A stretch of DNA of 16,767 nt from Lachnospiraceae bacterium (GCA_015057205.1 SVEW01000046.1:1-16767); one strand, 5' to 3'; positions 1 through 7,060 are shown, counted from the stretch's first letter. Numbers and translations: made by a program. The notes: generated from the letters alone by a model not told the origin.

Positions 1-57
1 TGCCAATCCAGAATTGCGGAAGCAAGGCGCAGATTAAAAATAGAAATGGAGGGATAA
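1..57 (+). CDS. ECF-type RNA polymerase sigma factor, C-terminal end (partial)
   Basis: Frame 1 is open from the window edge to TAA at 55-57 and encodes an Arg/Ala-rich tail (SRIAEARRRLK). This resembles the end of the region 4.2 recognition helix of sigma-70 family ECF factors, where S-R-I/V-x-x-A-R-x-x-L is typical. The next gene starts one base after the stop, behind a GGAGGG ribosome binding site that lies inside this gene, and encodes a membrane protein. That is the usual sigma/anti-sigma arrangement. Only about 18 residues are visible, so the assignment rests on the short motif and on context. Confidence 0.55.
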   Translation, partial: CQSRIAEARRRLKIEMEG

Positions 58-58
58 C

Positions 59-1465
59 ATGAAACCGGAAGAAATTAAACTGGCTCTTCAAAATATAAAG
101 CCGGATGACAATACAAAAGAAGAAATATTAGAAAACATTATCAAAGGAAAGAAGAAGAAAAAAAGGAGTTATAGGAGATGGTTTTCACGGATGACAGTGG
201 CGGCAGCGGCTTCTATAGTTTTGATTGTGGTGACGACGATTGGAATCAATGGAGCAACAAAAGGCGCGGTGGTAAAGGCTGTTTGCCAGATGTTTGGATT
301 AAGCGGGCAAACGAAGGAAACAAAAGAAGTAATTAATCAGACAACAAGAGATATCACAAGAAATATGGTATTCGCACCGGAAATTCTATATTTGGATGAC
401 AAAATGTTGATTTTTGCAGGTGACAGAGGAATTATGGTATATGATAGAATAGAAAAGGAGATATCTCATTCCATTGATTTTCAAAAAACTGATTGCCTAT
501 TTTGGGATACAACCACCGGAGAAACGCACACCCATGCGTTTTATGATGACGGAATGCTTTGGGTTTTCAATGAAAAAGACGGAAATAAAACAGGGAAGTT
601 CTATTCCTATTTGTTGGATGATAATAGCAGCGCTAAAGAATATAATGATACCAGTCTTTGGAAAGAGATATACCATAAATGGAAGAAAATTGACCGGAAT
701 TATAAAGATACCTTTACTGAATTTATAAACGACAAAAAGGGCTTTGAGGAGGAAGACGGTGAAATTATGTACAGTGAACGCTGCTGGTGTTGGGATAGCA
801 AGAAGCAGGGAAATTGCATGAGTTTTATTACGGTTCCCTCAGATGAAAAAGGAAGTCCAACGGAAAAAAGGTTTGTCTTAAATACCTATAATATAGAAAA
901 AGAGCAAATGCTAAGTGAAGATTTGGTTTTACCATCTGATAAAAAGAATAGTATGGCACTTCCGGAATTTGAATATACCGGGGATGATCCGATTATTGCG
1001 GCAATTGTAGATTCGAAAGTAATCAATAGCGAGGCGTACTGGAAAAGTGATAGCGCGGTTTGGATACCCGGATATCTAATTTACGATAAAATCGAAAAAG
1101 ATGGTTCTCTGTATGTTTTTGGAAGATTCTGGGGTTTTTCCTACTATCTTAACGGAAATACCCTTATGTGTGAAAGTGGCGGAGAACAGGCGGCGCGAGT
1201 AGAACTTAAAAAACAGAGTGATGGAAACTATCAAATTGTAGATGTAAAAAAAGCCGGAGACGGAGCAGAATATCAGGAAGGAATTAAGAGATTTTGTAAG
1301 GGATTCCGGGGAGTATATGAAAAATTCTTTGAAGACATTAACAACCACGATAAAAGAAGGGAGGAATGTCGCAAAGAATTTGTGAAGATGTACGAAGAAC
1401 AGAATCAATTAGGAATAGAATACTACAAAGACTACGGATGGGAACCTGTTTCTATTAAAAAATAA
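59..1465 (+). CDS. Putative membrane anti-sigma factor with large extracytoplasmic domain
   Basis: The protein has 468 residues. Residues 1-43 are cytoplasmic and charged, with a Lys-rich stretch at 30-36. One transmembrane segment lies at about 44-64, and residues 65-468 are predicted to be outside the membrane. This plan (short cytoplasmic anti-sigma region, one TM, long sensor domain) fits the membrane anti-sigma factors encoded directly after ECF sigma genes in Firmicutes, and the preceding 57 bases look like the end of such a sigma gene. The outer domain is rich in aromatic and acidic residues and I do not recognise its fold; segments such as EILYLDDKMLIFAGDRGIMV suggest beta-strand repeats. 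The start is ATG 59 with GGAGGG five bases upstream. The gene probably depends on transcription from the sigma operon promoter outside the window. It could instead be an unrelated single-pass sensor; the anti-sigma role is inferred from position and topology. Confidence 0.6.
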   Translation: MKPEEIKLALQNIKPDDNTKEEILENIIKGKKKKKRSYRRWFSRMTVAAAASIVLIVVTTIGINGATKGAVVKAVCQMFGLSGQTKETKEVINQTTRDITRNMVFAPEILYLDDKMLIFAGDRGIMVYDRIEKEISHSIDFQKTDCLFWDTTTGETHTHAFYDDGMLWVFNEKDGNKTGKFYSYLLDDNSSAKEYNDTSLWKEIYHKWKKIDRNYKDTFTEFINDKKGFEEEDGEIMYSERCWCWDSKKQGNCMSFITVPSDEKGSPTEKRFVLNTYNIEKEQMLSEDLVLPSDKKNSMALPEFEYTGDDPIIAAIVDSKVINSEAYWKSDSAVWIPGYLIYDKIEKDGSLYVFGRFWGFSYYLNGNTLMCESGGEQAARVELKKQSDGNYQIVDVKKAGDGAEYQEGIKRFCKGFRGVYEKFFEDINNHDKRREECRKEFVKMYEEQNQLGIEYYKDYGWEPVSIKK

Positions 1466-1516
1466 AGAATGACTCAGCTTCGCCCTTACGGGTTCGCTTC
1501 GCTAAGTGCACTGCAC

Positions 1517-1555
1517 AAAAAATGCCTTCTCGTCCCAATCCTGAGACGAGAAGGC
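1517..1555 (-). terminator. Rho-independent terminator of the T-box element
   Basis: A perfect 11-bp stem GCCTTCTCGTC / GACGAGAAGGC (1524-1534 with 1545-1555) has a 10-base loop. On the minus strand it is followed by ATTTTTT. The loop side carries the sequence that pairs with the T-box in the antiterminated state. On the plus strand the same hairpin may stop readthrough from the anti-sigma gene ending at 1465, but there the T-run is poor. Confidence 0.8.
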
Positions 1556-1680
1556 TTATCTACTTCCTTCACGAGGTACCACTCAAGTTCCGGCCACTGC
1601 CGACACTTAACACCGTAACGTGGCAATCCGCCATTCCCCTACACAGTTTTTCGCGAAAAGCCAAGAGAGTTTTATCCCCA
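1517..1680 (-). promoter_or_regulatory. Orphan T-box riboswitch, antiterminator/terminator half only
   Basis: Read on the minus strand, the T-box core TTGAGTGGTACCTCG lies at 1572-1586, a recognised variant of the consensus AGGGTGGNACCGCG. It is followed by a strong terminator (1524-1555) and a run of six T. The alternative pairing is also present: CUUGAG (1582-1587) can pair with CUCAGG (1540-1545), so the T-box departs from the AGGG/CCCU consensus on both sides together. Two small hairpins lie upstream (around 1590-1635), where T-boxes carry stem III. Two parts are missing. No stem I with a specifier loop is visible, because array A starts at 1681. No gene follows, because the minus strand runs straight into the antisense of the preceding gene. 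T-boxes sense uncharged tRNA to control aminoacyl-tRNA synthetase, biosynthesis or transport genes; the amino acid cannot be read without the specifier. Most likely this is a remnant. Confidence 0.7.
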
Positions 1681-2108
1681 TGAAAAGTATGGAATTTCAT
1701 TTTTTGTCAGCCATATTCCCTTTTTCTTCATGTTGGCTTGTCACTCATTTTATGAAAATCCAAATTCCGCAAGCCACTTTGCCGTTTTTTTAATTATGGC
1801 TGACGGATAAAAACGTGCTTTTGCTTTTTTTGAAAGCCATACTCTATATTTCATGGATATGGCTGACACCGTGGTTCTGATTTCGTCGCATTCAATCTCA
1901 TAAAGCCTCTCCAGCTGTCAGCCACGCGGATTCGTTCAGCAAGATTGGCTGATGCATTTTCTAATTTCATCCCAGAGAGCGTCAGCCAAATTGTGCCTTT
2001 GTGACGTCTTGGCTTACGTTTTTTCGAATTTCATGTTTTGAACCGTCAGCCTCAAGTCGTAATTTCCAATTTCAGCTTACACTTTTCACAAATTCATGCT
2101 TCAAGCAG
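1681..2108. repeat. Array A: seven inverted-repeat units, about 63-bp period
   Basis: Units are bounded by GGCTKAY and RTMAGCC, which are inverted repeats of each other, often around a central TTTCAT. Unit ends: a half unit to 1712, then 1735-1775, 1798-1838, 1861-1923, 1947-1987, 2011-2051 and a degenerate 2074-2105. Most units are 41 bp with 22-23 bp spacers; the fourth is 63 bp. Unit-to-unit steps are 63, 63, 86, 64 and 63 bp. Array B at 3680-4113 has the same seven units in the same order. The second unit is almost identical in A and B (about 39 of 41 bases), while other units and the spacers have drifted. There is no long open frame, so the array is not coding. The left edge abuts the T-box fragment and the right edge abuts the 3' end of the surface-protein fragment. 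Confidence 0.8.
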
Positions 2109-2115
2109 GTACATC

Positions 2116-2760
2116 CTACTTCTTCCGAACAATTTTTACGGAAGAAGGAAGGCCACTAGCAACAAGTTTTTTCTTCGTCGCTTCAAATTCCTTCTTTGTG
2201 ACATTTGTAATTACGATAACTGCATTTTTGGCAATTCCGTAAAATGCGTGATGTCCGACAGACTTCAACGCCCCAACAATGGTAATGTTTTTTAACTTCT
2301 TGTTTTCTGCAAAAGCTCCTTTTGCAATTTTTGTAACCTTGTAGGTCTTGCCGTCCGCAGCTTCAATCTTTGCTGGAATCTCCAGTGCTTTCTTAACTAC
2401 ATCAACGCTAACAAGTGCTACCTTCTCACCGGAAACCGGTTTGTAAGTATCTTTCTCAGTTACCTTACCCTTGTTGTTTTTGATTTCTACAACTATGCTC
2501 TTCACTACACCTGTTGCAGAAACCTTAACCGTATTGCTGGTTGACGCACCCTTCTCATCAGTCACTGCAGTTGTTTCAATAACCTCGCCTTTTTTGCCGG
2601 TCTCTGTAGTAACCACCGTCTTCTAGATTACATTTCCATATTCATCCTCTACAACAGACTCTTCTTTTTTCGCAACAACTTCACCTTCCGCATTTGTGGC
2701 AATCTCTGTTGTTGTGGTTGTAGTTGTATTTTCCACTATTTCTCCATCCAGCGTTGCAGT
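2116..2760 (-). pseudogene. C-terminal fragment of a BspA-like leucine-rich-repeat surface protein, with internal amber stop
   Basis: The last third (KITKIAKGAFAENKKL-like text through ALKSVGHHAFYGIAKNA) matches the LRR_5/BspA pattern of cell-surface proteins of gut Firmicutes. Before it is a Thr/Glu/Val-rich stretch resembling a spacer domain. The frame continues smoothly upstream through TAG at 2623-2625 (…DEYGNVI-stop-KTVVTTETG…), with the same composition on both sides, so a former sense codon has probably become amber. The frame is closed again by TGA at 2797-2799, inside the neighbouring nuclease-like gene. There is no signal peptide, no full repeat domain and no ribosome binding site. 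The downstream piece (GTG 2616 to TAG 2116, 166 residues) has no convincing start. The upper edge of the fragment, somewhere in 2738-2796, is uncertain. Confidence 0.65.
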
Positions 2761-3536
2761 CTTCTCTCCGCCTCTTTCACATCCAGCGGGCAGCCCTCAA
2801 ATTCCATGGAAAACAATACATCTACTCCCACCTGATATCCGGCTCTTTCGTATTCATCCAGTTTTTTCATATTCTTTTGTACATAATCCTCGCTATCCAC
2901 TAATCCAAAATGCTCCCAGACTGCCGTTTTTCGCTTTTTCACATTCAATAACAAGAAATCCGGGAAGTTATCCCGCCCATGTAACGATAAGCATGCTTCA
3001 TACTGGTAAGGTATCCCTTTCCGATGGAACAAATTCGCCAGAAGCACTTCGCTTTTAGAGCGCACTTTCTCTCCCCGATCTGTAACATACTTTCCTTCTT
3101 CATAATAGCAATTCTGACTTCCGGGATGTTCTTTATACCAACGCTCTATATATTCATCTTTCGGAAGAATCACCGGGGCAACCAACTCTTGCCTTCCCTT
3201 GCCCATTTTTTCGTATACTTCTTCCTCTGCATAGGGATTATAGTCTTTAAGGAAACGGTCTATTGCACTGCGGGTTTGATGAATTTGTTTCAGCATTTTC
3301 TCGTCATAATCGGTCTGTACCATTTTCCGAATACTATCGGTTTGTTTCTTTGACATGTACCGCTCTTTTTCCTCTCCCACGGCTTTAAAATAGTAGCGAT
3401 ATTTCCCCCGACACGGTGTAATTCGAAGTCGTCCCTCCGGTACCGTTCCAATATAACGCTTGTTTTTCCGTACACTTTTCTCCAGTTGATCCAATTCTAT
3501 CAACCGCTCCTCTAATAGCTTCTTGAATTGTTCCAT
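2736..3536 (-). CDS. PD-(D/E)XK nuclease-like protein of unknown role
   Basis: The protein has 266 residues. The start at 3536 is chosen because GGAGG (3541-3545) sits five bases upstream; the longer frame from 3566 lacks a good site. Residues 1-110 are charged and helical, with a possible coiled coil at 1-25. Residues 155-266 hold the motifs RSKSEVLLANLF (E163), NFPDFLLLN (D193) and AVWEHFG (E208), followed by a helix and beta strand. This order of conserved acids on strand-helix-strand elements is typical of the restriction-endonuclease-like fold. The usual ExK lysine is replaced by E-x-F with a histidine between (E208-H209-F210), so activity cannot be assumed. I recall similar uncharacterised proteins in clostridia. 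The gene has its own putative promoter (3638-3666). Its last bases overlap, in another frame, the surface-protein fragment, and it lies between the two 63-bp arrays. No partner methylase or immunity gene is visible. Confidence 0.6.
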   Translation of the reverse strand: MEQFKKLLEERLIELDQLEKSVRKNKRYIGTVPEGRLRITPCRGKYRYYFKAVGEEKERYMSKKQTDSIRKMVQTDYDEKMLKQIHQTRSAIDRFLKDYNPYAEEEVYEKMGKGRQELVAPVILPKDEYIERWYKEHPGSQNCYYEEGKYVTDRGEKVRSKSEVLLANLFHRKGIPYQYEACLSLHGRDNFPDFLLLNVKKRKTAVWEHFGLVDSEDYVQKNMKKLDEYERAGYQVGVDVLFSMEFEGCPLDVKEAERRLQRWMEK

Positions 3537-3637
3537 TAAATCCTCCGTTCTTACATATTTTTTCATTGGGTTCGGGTCACCTGCAGGAACGCAAGCCGAC
3601 CTGAAAGATTTTTCTTAGAATATCTTTAGATGGAAAT

Positions 3638-3666
3638 ATCATAATACGAATTCTATCTGAGCGCAA
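3638..3666 (-). promoter_or_regulatory. Putative sigma-A promoter of the nuclease-like gene
   Basis: On the minus strand, TTGCGC (3661-3666) and TATGAT (3638-3643) are separated by 17 bases, about 100 bases upstream of the start at 3536. The match is good for the -10 element and four of six for the -35. It lies just outside the left end of array B. Confidence 0.45.
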
Positions 3667-3679
3667 TGCTTTTCGATGA

Positions 3680-4113
3680 TATAAATTATGAAATTTGATT
3701 TTTTGTCAGCCACATTTTTCATCTCTTCACTTTGGCTTATCACTCATTTTATGAAAATCCAAATTCTGCAAGCCACTTTACCAGTTAGGCAAATATGGCT
3801 GACAGCCGAAAGTATGCTTTTTGATTTTTCGAAAGCCATAATCTATATTTCAAAGATATGGCTGACGGCATTCCACGATTTCAATGCTTCCCTTCTCGCA
3901 ACTCCTCTCATCCTGTCAGCCACGCAATTTTATTCAGCAAGATTGGCTTACACAATCGTCGATTTCATCCCAGAGGTTGTCAGCCAGCTTTCACATTCAC
4001 GACACCTTAGCTTACACTTTTTCAAATTTCATGTTTTGAAGCATCAGCCAAATTGCACGATTGCGCGCTTCGGCTTACACTTTTCCGGATTTCATAGTTT
4101 GAAGCATTCGCCA
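3680..4113. repeat. Array B: seven inverted-repeat units, about 63-bp period, paralogous to array A
   Basis: This array has the same unit plan as array A: GGCTKAY…RTMAGCC ends and a TTTCAT-like centre. A half unit ends at 3711, then units 3734-3774, 3797-3837, 3860-3921, 3945-3985, 4009-4050 and 4072-4112. The steps 63, 63, 85, 64 and 63 bp copy those of array A, including the single long fourth unit. Several units can fold, for example TTCAAA and TTTTGAA around TTTCATG near 4021-4039. The two arrays lie in direct orientation, 1,999 bp apart measured at unit 2. An open frame (3688-4167, plus) runs through the array, but the matching frame in array A has several stops, so I treat it as non-coding. 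No function is known to me. Confidence 0.8.
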
Positions 4114-4170
4114 AATCTCAGCTTCCAGAATTCCAGACTGCCGTTTCCGGAAATCCACTTTTTGTAAGTA

Positions 4171-4182
4171 CCGACGCGTCGG
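4171..4182. repeat. Perfect 12-bp GC-rich palindrome
   Basis: CCGACGCGTCGG lies between the end of array B and the terminator hairpin of the next gene. It could be a protein-binding site or the tip of a hairpin. Nothing else explains the stretch 4114-4204. Confidence 0.4.
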
Positions 4183-4207
4183 ACGCTCAGCCCTACACGT
4201 AATAATA

Positions 4208-4253
4208 GGAGGCTATCGCACTAGATGGTAAATCCATCTGAGCGACAGCCCCC
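4208..4253. terminator. Long hairpin between array B and the 4269-4901 gene, likely terminator
   Basis: The outer stem is GGAGGCTATCGC (4208-4219) with GCGACAGCCCCC (4242-4253), and an inner stem is AGATGG (4223-4228) with CCATCT (4234-4239). It begins 15 bases beyond the stop codon of the minus-strand gene at 4269. On the minus strand it is followed by TATTATTA; on the plus strand by TGACTTTTTG. It probably acts in both directions. It resembles the terminator at 10786-10830 (GGGGCTATCGC and TAGTGCGA-AGCC arms). Confidence 0.65.
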
Positions 4254-4268
4254 TGACTTTTTGAAAAA

Positions 4269-4901
4269 TTACTGTTCTTCCGGCTGCTGTAAACTTGCGT
4301 AATAATCATCAAACAGCTTATTCGCAGCATCCAATGTATTCTTGCTGATTTCCGGCAACTCCCGTCCCCAGGACTTGGTAGCTTCTTTAAAGCCCTTCTC
4401 CATAGCTTCCTGCATCTTCTTCATCTTGCCTTCATCACCACCGGAAAGTGCTTTTGCAAAATCAAACAATCTTTGGGACGTCTTCTTAACACCCCAATAT
4501 CCGTCCTCACTAATATCTTCCTGTGCCTGCTTTTTGGTTGCTGCATCCACAGTAAAATCGCCGCTTGCCAGTTTTTTCCAAATCTCATCTTCATCCGCCA
4601 GCGAAAAAGCGCCAACCTGTCCGGATAAGGTTTTCTTTACCAAATCAAGCATCTGCTGCTTTCTCTGGTCAAGGTCTGCCTTCATCTGCTCCACAATGCT
4701 ACTTCTATCCTGTTTGGCGATACTTTCCGGAGAATAGGTAGTTTTCTCTTCCTTATTCCCCTTCTCGTAAACAACGCCTTCCTCTATCTTCTTATTCTCT
4801 TTTACTTCTTCTGCAACTTTCTGTACTGCCTGTTCCGGCTTCACCGGTGCCACCGGAGTCACCGGTCCCAATCCATTCACACCATTTAATTCAATTGCCA
4901 T
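4269..4901 (-). CDS. Uncharacterised cytoplasmic protein
   Basis: The protein has 210 residues from ATG 4901, chosen because AAAGGAGG (4909-4917 region) precedes it by seven bases; the longer frame from 4928 has no such site. Residues 1-60 are low in complexity (Pro/Val then Glu/Lys rich) and probably disordered. Residues 65-100 form a charged helix (SSIVEQMKADLDQRKQQML). A conserved-looking core at about 130-200 contains EDGYWGVKKTSQRLFDFAKALSGG and ATKSWGRELPEISKNT. There is no signal peptide or membrane segment. I have the impression of close relatives across Lachnospiraceae, always annotated as hypothetical, and I know of no function. The gene is monocistronic, divergent from the histidine kinase gene and closed by the hairpin at 4208-4253. 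Confidence 0.75.
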   Translation of the reverse strand: MAIELNGVNGLGPVTPVAPVKPEQAVQKVAEEVKENKKIEEGVVYEKGNKEEKTTYSPESIAKQDRSSIVEQMKADLDQRKQQMLDLVKKTLSGQVGAFSLADEDEIWKKLASGDFTVDAATKKQAQEDISEDGYWGVKKTSQRLFDFAKALSGGDEGKMKKMQEAMEKGFKEATKSWGRELPEISKNTLDAANKLFDDYYASLQQPEEQ

Positions 4902-5107
4902 ACCAAATCCTCCTTTTCCTGATTCCATTCACTCCTATGCTACATCCTTGTATTCAGAGTCCCAATCGCATAAGTCTATATATCTATTATCGGTTATTTT
5001 ATCAGAAAGTAAAGACATTCTATCGGAAAATACCGAAAAATTCACATTTTTCAATTACAATAAATATAGCATAAAATTTTTTTAACATAGAGGAGGAAAC
5101 CCTTCCC

Positions 5108-5136
5108 GGCGGGTCTTGCTGGCCCGCCACTTTTTT
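5108..5136 (+). terminator. Rho-independent terminator ahead of the histidine kinase gene
   Basis: GGCGGG (5108-5113) pairs with CCCGCC (5123-5128), followed by ACTTTTTT. No plus-strand gene ends nearby: the gene on the left is on the minus strand. So it stops either antisense transcription or a short leader. An unused GAGGAGG site sits just before it (5091-5097), with no ATG after it. Confidence 0.6.
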
Positions 5137-5137
5137 C

Positions 5138-5166
5138 TTGCATCTTTTTTTCATTTGGTGTATAAC
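5138..5166 (+). promoter_or_regulatory. Putative sigma-A promoter of the two-component operon
   Basis: TTGCAT (5138-5143), a 17-base spacer and TATAAC (5161-5166) precede the kinase start at 5206. The -35 lies at the end of the T-run of the terminator at 5108-5136, so transcripts from upstream are shut off exactly where this promoter begins. Confidence 0.55.
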
Positions 5167-5205
5167 ACTATGTATCGACAATTTTTCGATAAGAAAGGAT
5201 GTACT

Positions 5206-6321
5206 ATGAAAAAGACTATTCAACATAAATTAAAGTTAGGACGCATCCTCAGCATCGCAATTCCGGTGCTGGTAGCCATTTTTCTCTCCTTTGGGAATGA
5301 CTACATCATGATGCATTCCATACGTCTAAAACCAAATATTTCCTTTGCGGAATTAGAGAAATGGCTGCTTATTTCCAATCTTTGCGTATTGGTAGGTTTG
5401 TGCATTGCCACCTTCCTGTCCAATTCCCTCTTTCGTGTAATTGTTCGTCAGGAATTGTATACCCCTTTTGAGCGGTTGCGTGAAGGCATGACCCACATGC
5501 GAAACGGGGATTACGACTACCAGATTCCCTACGATGAAAGCGATCCGCACTTTGAAGTCTACGACGACTTCAACCAAATGGCAGTGGAAATGCGCCGTTT
5601 TGCAGTAAAAGCAAATACCGTAGACGAAGGTCGAAAGAACCTGCTTCTTTCCATTTCTCATGACCTTCGTTCGCCTCTCACCAGCATCCTTGCCTATGTA
5701 CAGGGTTTGTTGGACGGATTGGCCAAAACACCGGAAAAACAGGGTTATTACTTAAATACCATTAAGCAAAAATCGTTAGACATCGATCGCATGGTAAACC
5801 GCTTGTTCACCTTTGCCAAGTTGGATAACGAAGAATACACTCCAACCCTTACCACGGTATCGGCCCATGCTTTTTTCAAGAAATACATTGCTTCGGTGCG
5901 AGATGAATATCGTGCCAAAAATATGCAACTCATTTTAGAAACAGTATCGGATGCGGATATAGAAATTGACAAAGACTTATTTTTAAATCTTTGCCAGAAC
6001 GTAATCGATAATAGTGTGAAATACAATGACAAGCCGGAAGGCATCATGCGCATTCATTTAAAAGCCGGCAAAAAATATATGAAAATCACCTTTGCTGACA
6101 ACGGTCCCGGTGTTGCCCCGGAGAAATTGTCCCGCCTGTGGGATTTATTTTTCCGTGCAGACGATGCCCGGAAAAACCCGGGTCAAAGCAACGGTATCGG
6201 TCTTGCCATCGTCAAGAAAACCGCGGAATTACTCGGTGGAAGTGTTTCTGCCAAAAACGGCAAGCGGGACGGCCTACAAATCATCCTGCGTCTGCCGCTG
6301 ATTAAACCAAATGTAATGTAA
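5206..6321 (+). CDS. Membrane sensor histidine kinase
   Basis: The protein has 371 residues from ATG 5206, preceded by GAAAGGA; the upstream in-frame start at 5116 would run through the terminator and promoter and is rejected. TM1 is at about 12-29 and TM2 at about 54-76, with only some 25 residues outside, so the stimulus is probably sensed in or near the membrane. HAMP-like linker 77-130; HisKA with H-box SISHDLRSPLTS (phosphoacceptor H152); HATPase_c with N box (NLCQNVIDNSVKYN, 261-274), G1 DNGPG (298-302) and G2 NGIGL (329-333). All catalytic motifs are intact. It autophosphorylates on His and passes phosphate to the regulator encoded 11 bases downstream. The pair lies next to a cation/proton antiporter, so an ion, pH or envelope signal is possible, but the ligand is unknown. 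Confidence 0.9.
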   Translation: MKKTIQHKLKLGRILSIAIPVLVAIFLSFGNDYIMMHSIRLKPNISFAELEKWLLISNLCVLVGLCIATFLSNSLFRVIVRQELYTPFERLREGMTHMRNGDYDYQIPYDESDPHFEVYDDFNQMAVEMRRFAVKANTVDEGRKNLLLSISHDLRSPLTSILAYVQGLLDGLAKTPEKQGYYLNTIKQKSLDIDRMVNRLFTFAKLDNEEYTPTLTTVSAHAFFKKYIASVRDEYRAKNMQLILETVSDADIEIDKDLFLNLCQNVIDNSVKYNDKPEGIMRIHLKAGKKYMKITFADNGPGVAPEKLSRLWDLFFRADDARKNPGQSNGIGLAIVKKTAELLGGSVSAKNGKRDGLQIILRLPLIKPNVM

Positions 6322-6332
6322 GGAAGATACGT

Positions 6333-7037
6333 ATGCAAAGAATACTAATTATTGAAGATGATGAAACCATCGCAAATATTGAAAAAGACTATTTTGAAAT
6401 CAACGATTTTGAAGCAACCATCTGCACCGATGCCCTTTCAGGTTTAAACGCAGTGCAACACGAAACCTTTGATTTAATTATTTTAGATCTGATGCTACCC
6501 GGGATGGACGGATTTTCAGCTTGCAAAAAACTTCGTGCCATAACCGATATCCCTATCATTATTGTTTCTGCGAAGCATGAAAGCGCGGATCAGGTGTTGG
6601 GACTTGGGCTCGGAGCCGATAACTTTATTACCAAACCATTTGACCCCAATGTGTTGGTGGCTATGGTAAAAGCTAACCTGGCCGGTCTTGTGCGTTGTCA
6701 AAAAGAAACCACGACAAACAGCGATGACTTTACCGTTGGTCCATTTACCCTAAATACCCAGACCCGAACCATTACGAAAAACGGACAACTTTTGGATTTA
6801 AAAAATAAAGAATATGAACTTCTGGCGTTCTTAATGAAAAATAAAGACGTGGTTTTTACCAAAGAGGATTTATACGAAGAAATCTGGGGATTGGATTCTG
6901 ACGGTGACACCACTACCGTTGCGGTTCACGTAAACCGTATTCGACAAAAAATAGAAGACAATCCTTCCCATCCGGTTTATCTTTTGACGGTTTGGAGCGT
7001 GGGCTATCGATTTACCGTCAGTTTAAACTCTGTTTAA
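6333..7037 (+). CDS. OmpR/PhoB-family response regulator
   Basis: The protein has 234 residues. Receiver domain 1-120: acidic pair E8-D9-D10, phosphoacceptor D52 in LIILDLMLPGMDG, switch S79 and conserved K101 in TKPFDP. C-terminal winged-helix DNA-binding domain about 130-230, with KEYELLAFLMKN, the VFTKEDLYEEIWG helix, the recognition segment TVAVHVNRIRQKIE and the final GYRF. The start follows GGAAG eleven bases after the kinase stop, so the two are one operon. The target genes are not shown by the sequence; the antiporter gene 67 bases downstream on the same strand is the obvious candidate. Confidence 0.92.
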   Translation: MQRILIIEDDETIANIEKDYFEINDFEATICTDALSGLNAVQHETFDLIILDLMLPGMDGFSACKKLRAITDIPIIIVSAKHESADQVLGLGLGADNFITKPFDPNVLVAMVKANLAGLVRCQKETTTNSDDFTVGPFTLNTQTRTITKNGQLLDLKNKEYELLAFLMKNKDVVFTKEDLYEEIWGLDSDGDTTTVAVHVNRIRQKIEDNPSHPVYLLTVWSVGYRFTVSLNSV

Positions 7038-7060
7038 AATTACATAGTAAATTTTTTAAG

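Noticed and set aside
1672..1680. DnaA-box-like TTATCCCCA beside array A, suggesting an origin
   Set aside because: It is a single site with one mismatch, with no cluster, no AT-rich unwinding region and no dnaA or dnaN nearby.
2038..2295. An 85-residue plus-strand open frame spanning the end of array A
   Set aside because: It runs from the repeat into the antisense of the BspA-like fragment; no start signal and no family features.
1681..4113. CRISPR arrays
   Set aside because: Units are not identical, spacers are partly related between arrays, unit ends form inverted repeats with drifting centres, and no cas genes are near.
3688..4167. Open frame of 159 residues (plus strand) across array B, with a 21-residue rhythm
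   Set aside because: The 63-bp period keeps the frame open by chance repetition. The matching frame in array A has several stops, and there is no ribosome binding site or recognisable fold.
5116..5205. Longer N-terminus for the histidine kinase
   Set aside because: It would start inside a terminator and span the best promoter. ATG 5206 has a proper ribosome binding site and is followed by a normal first membrane helix.
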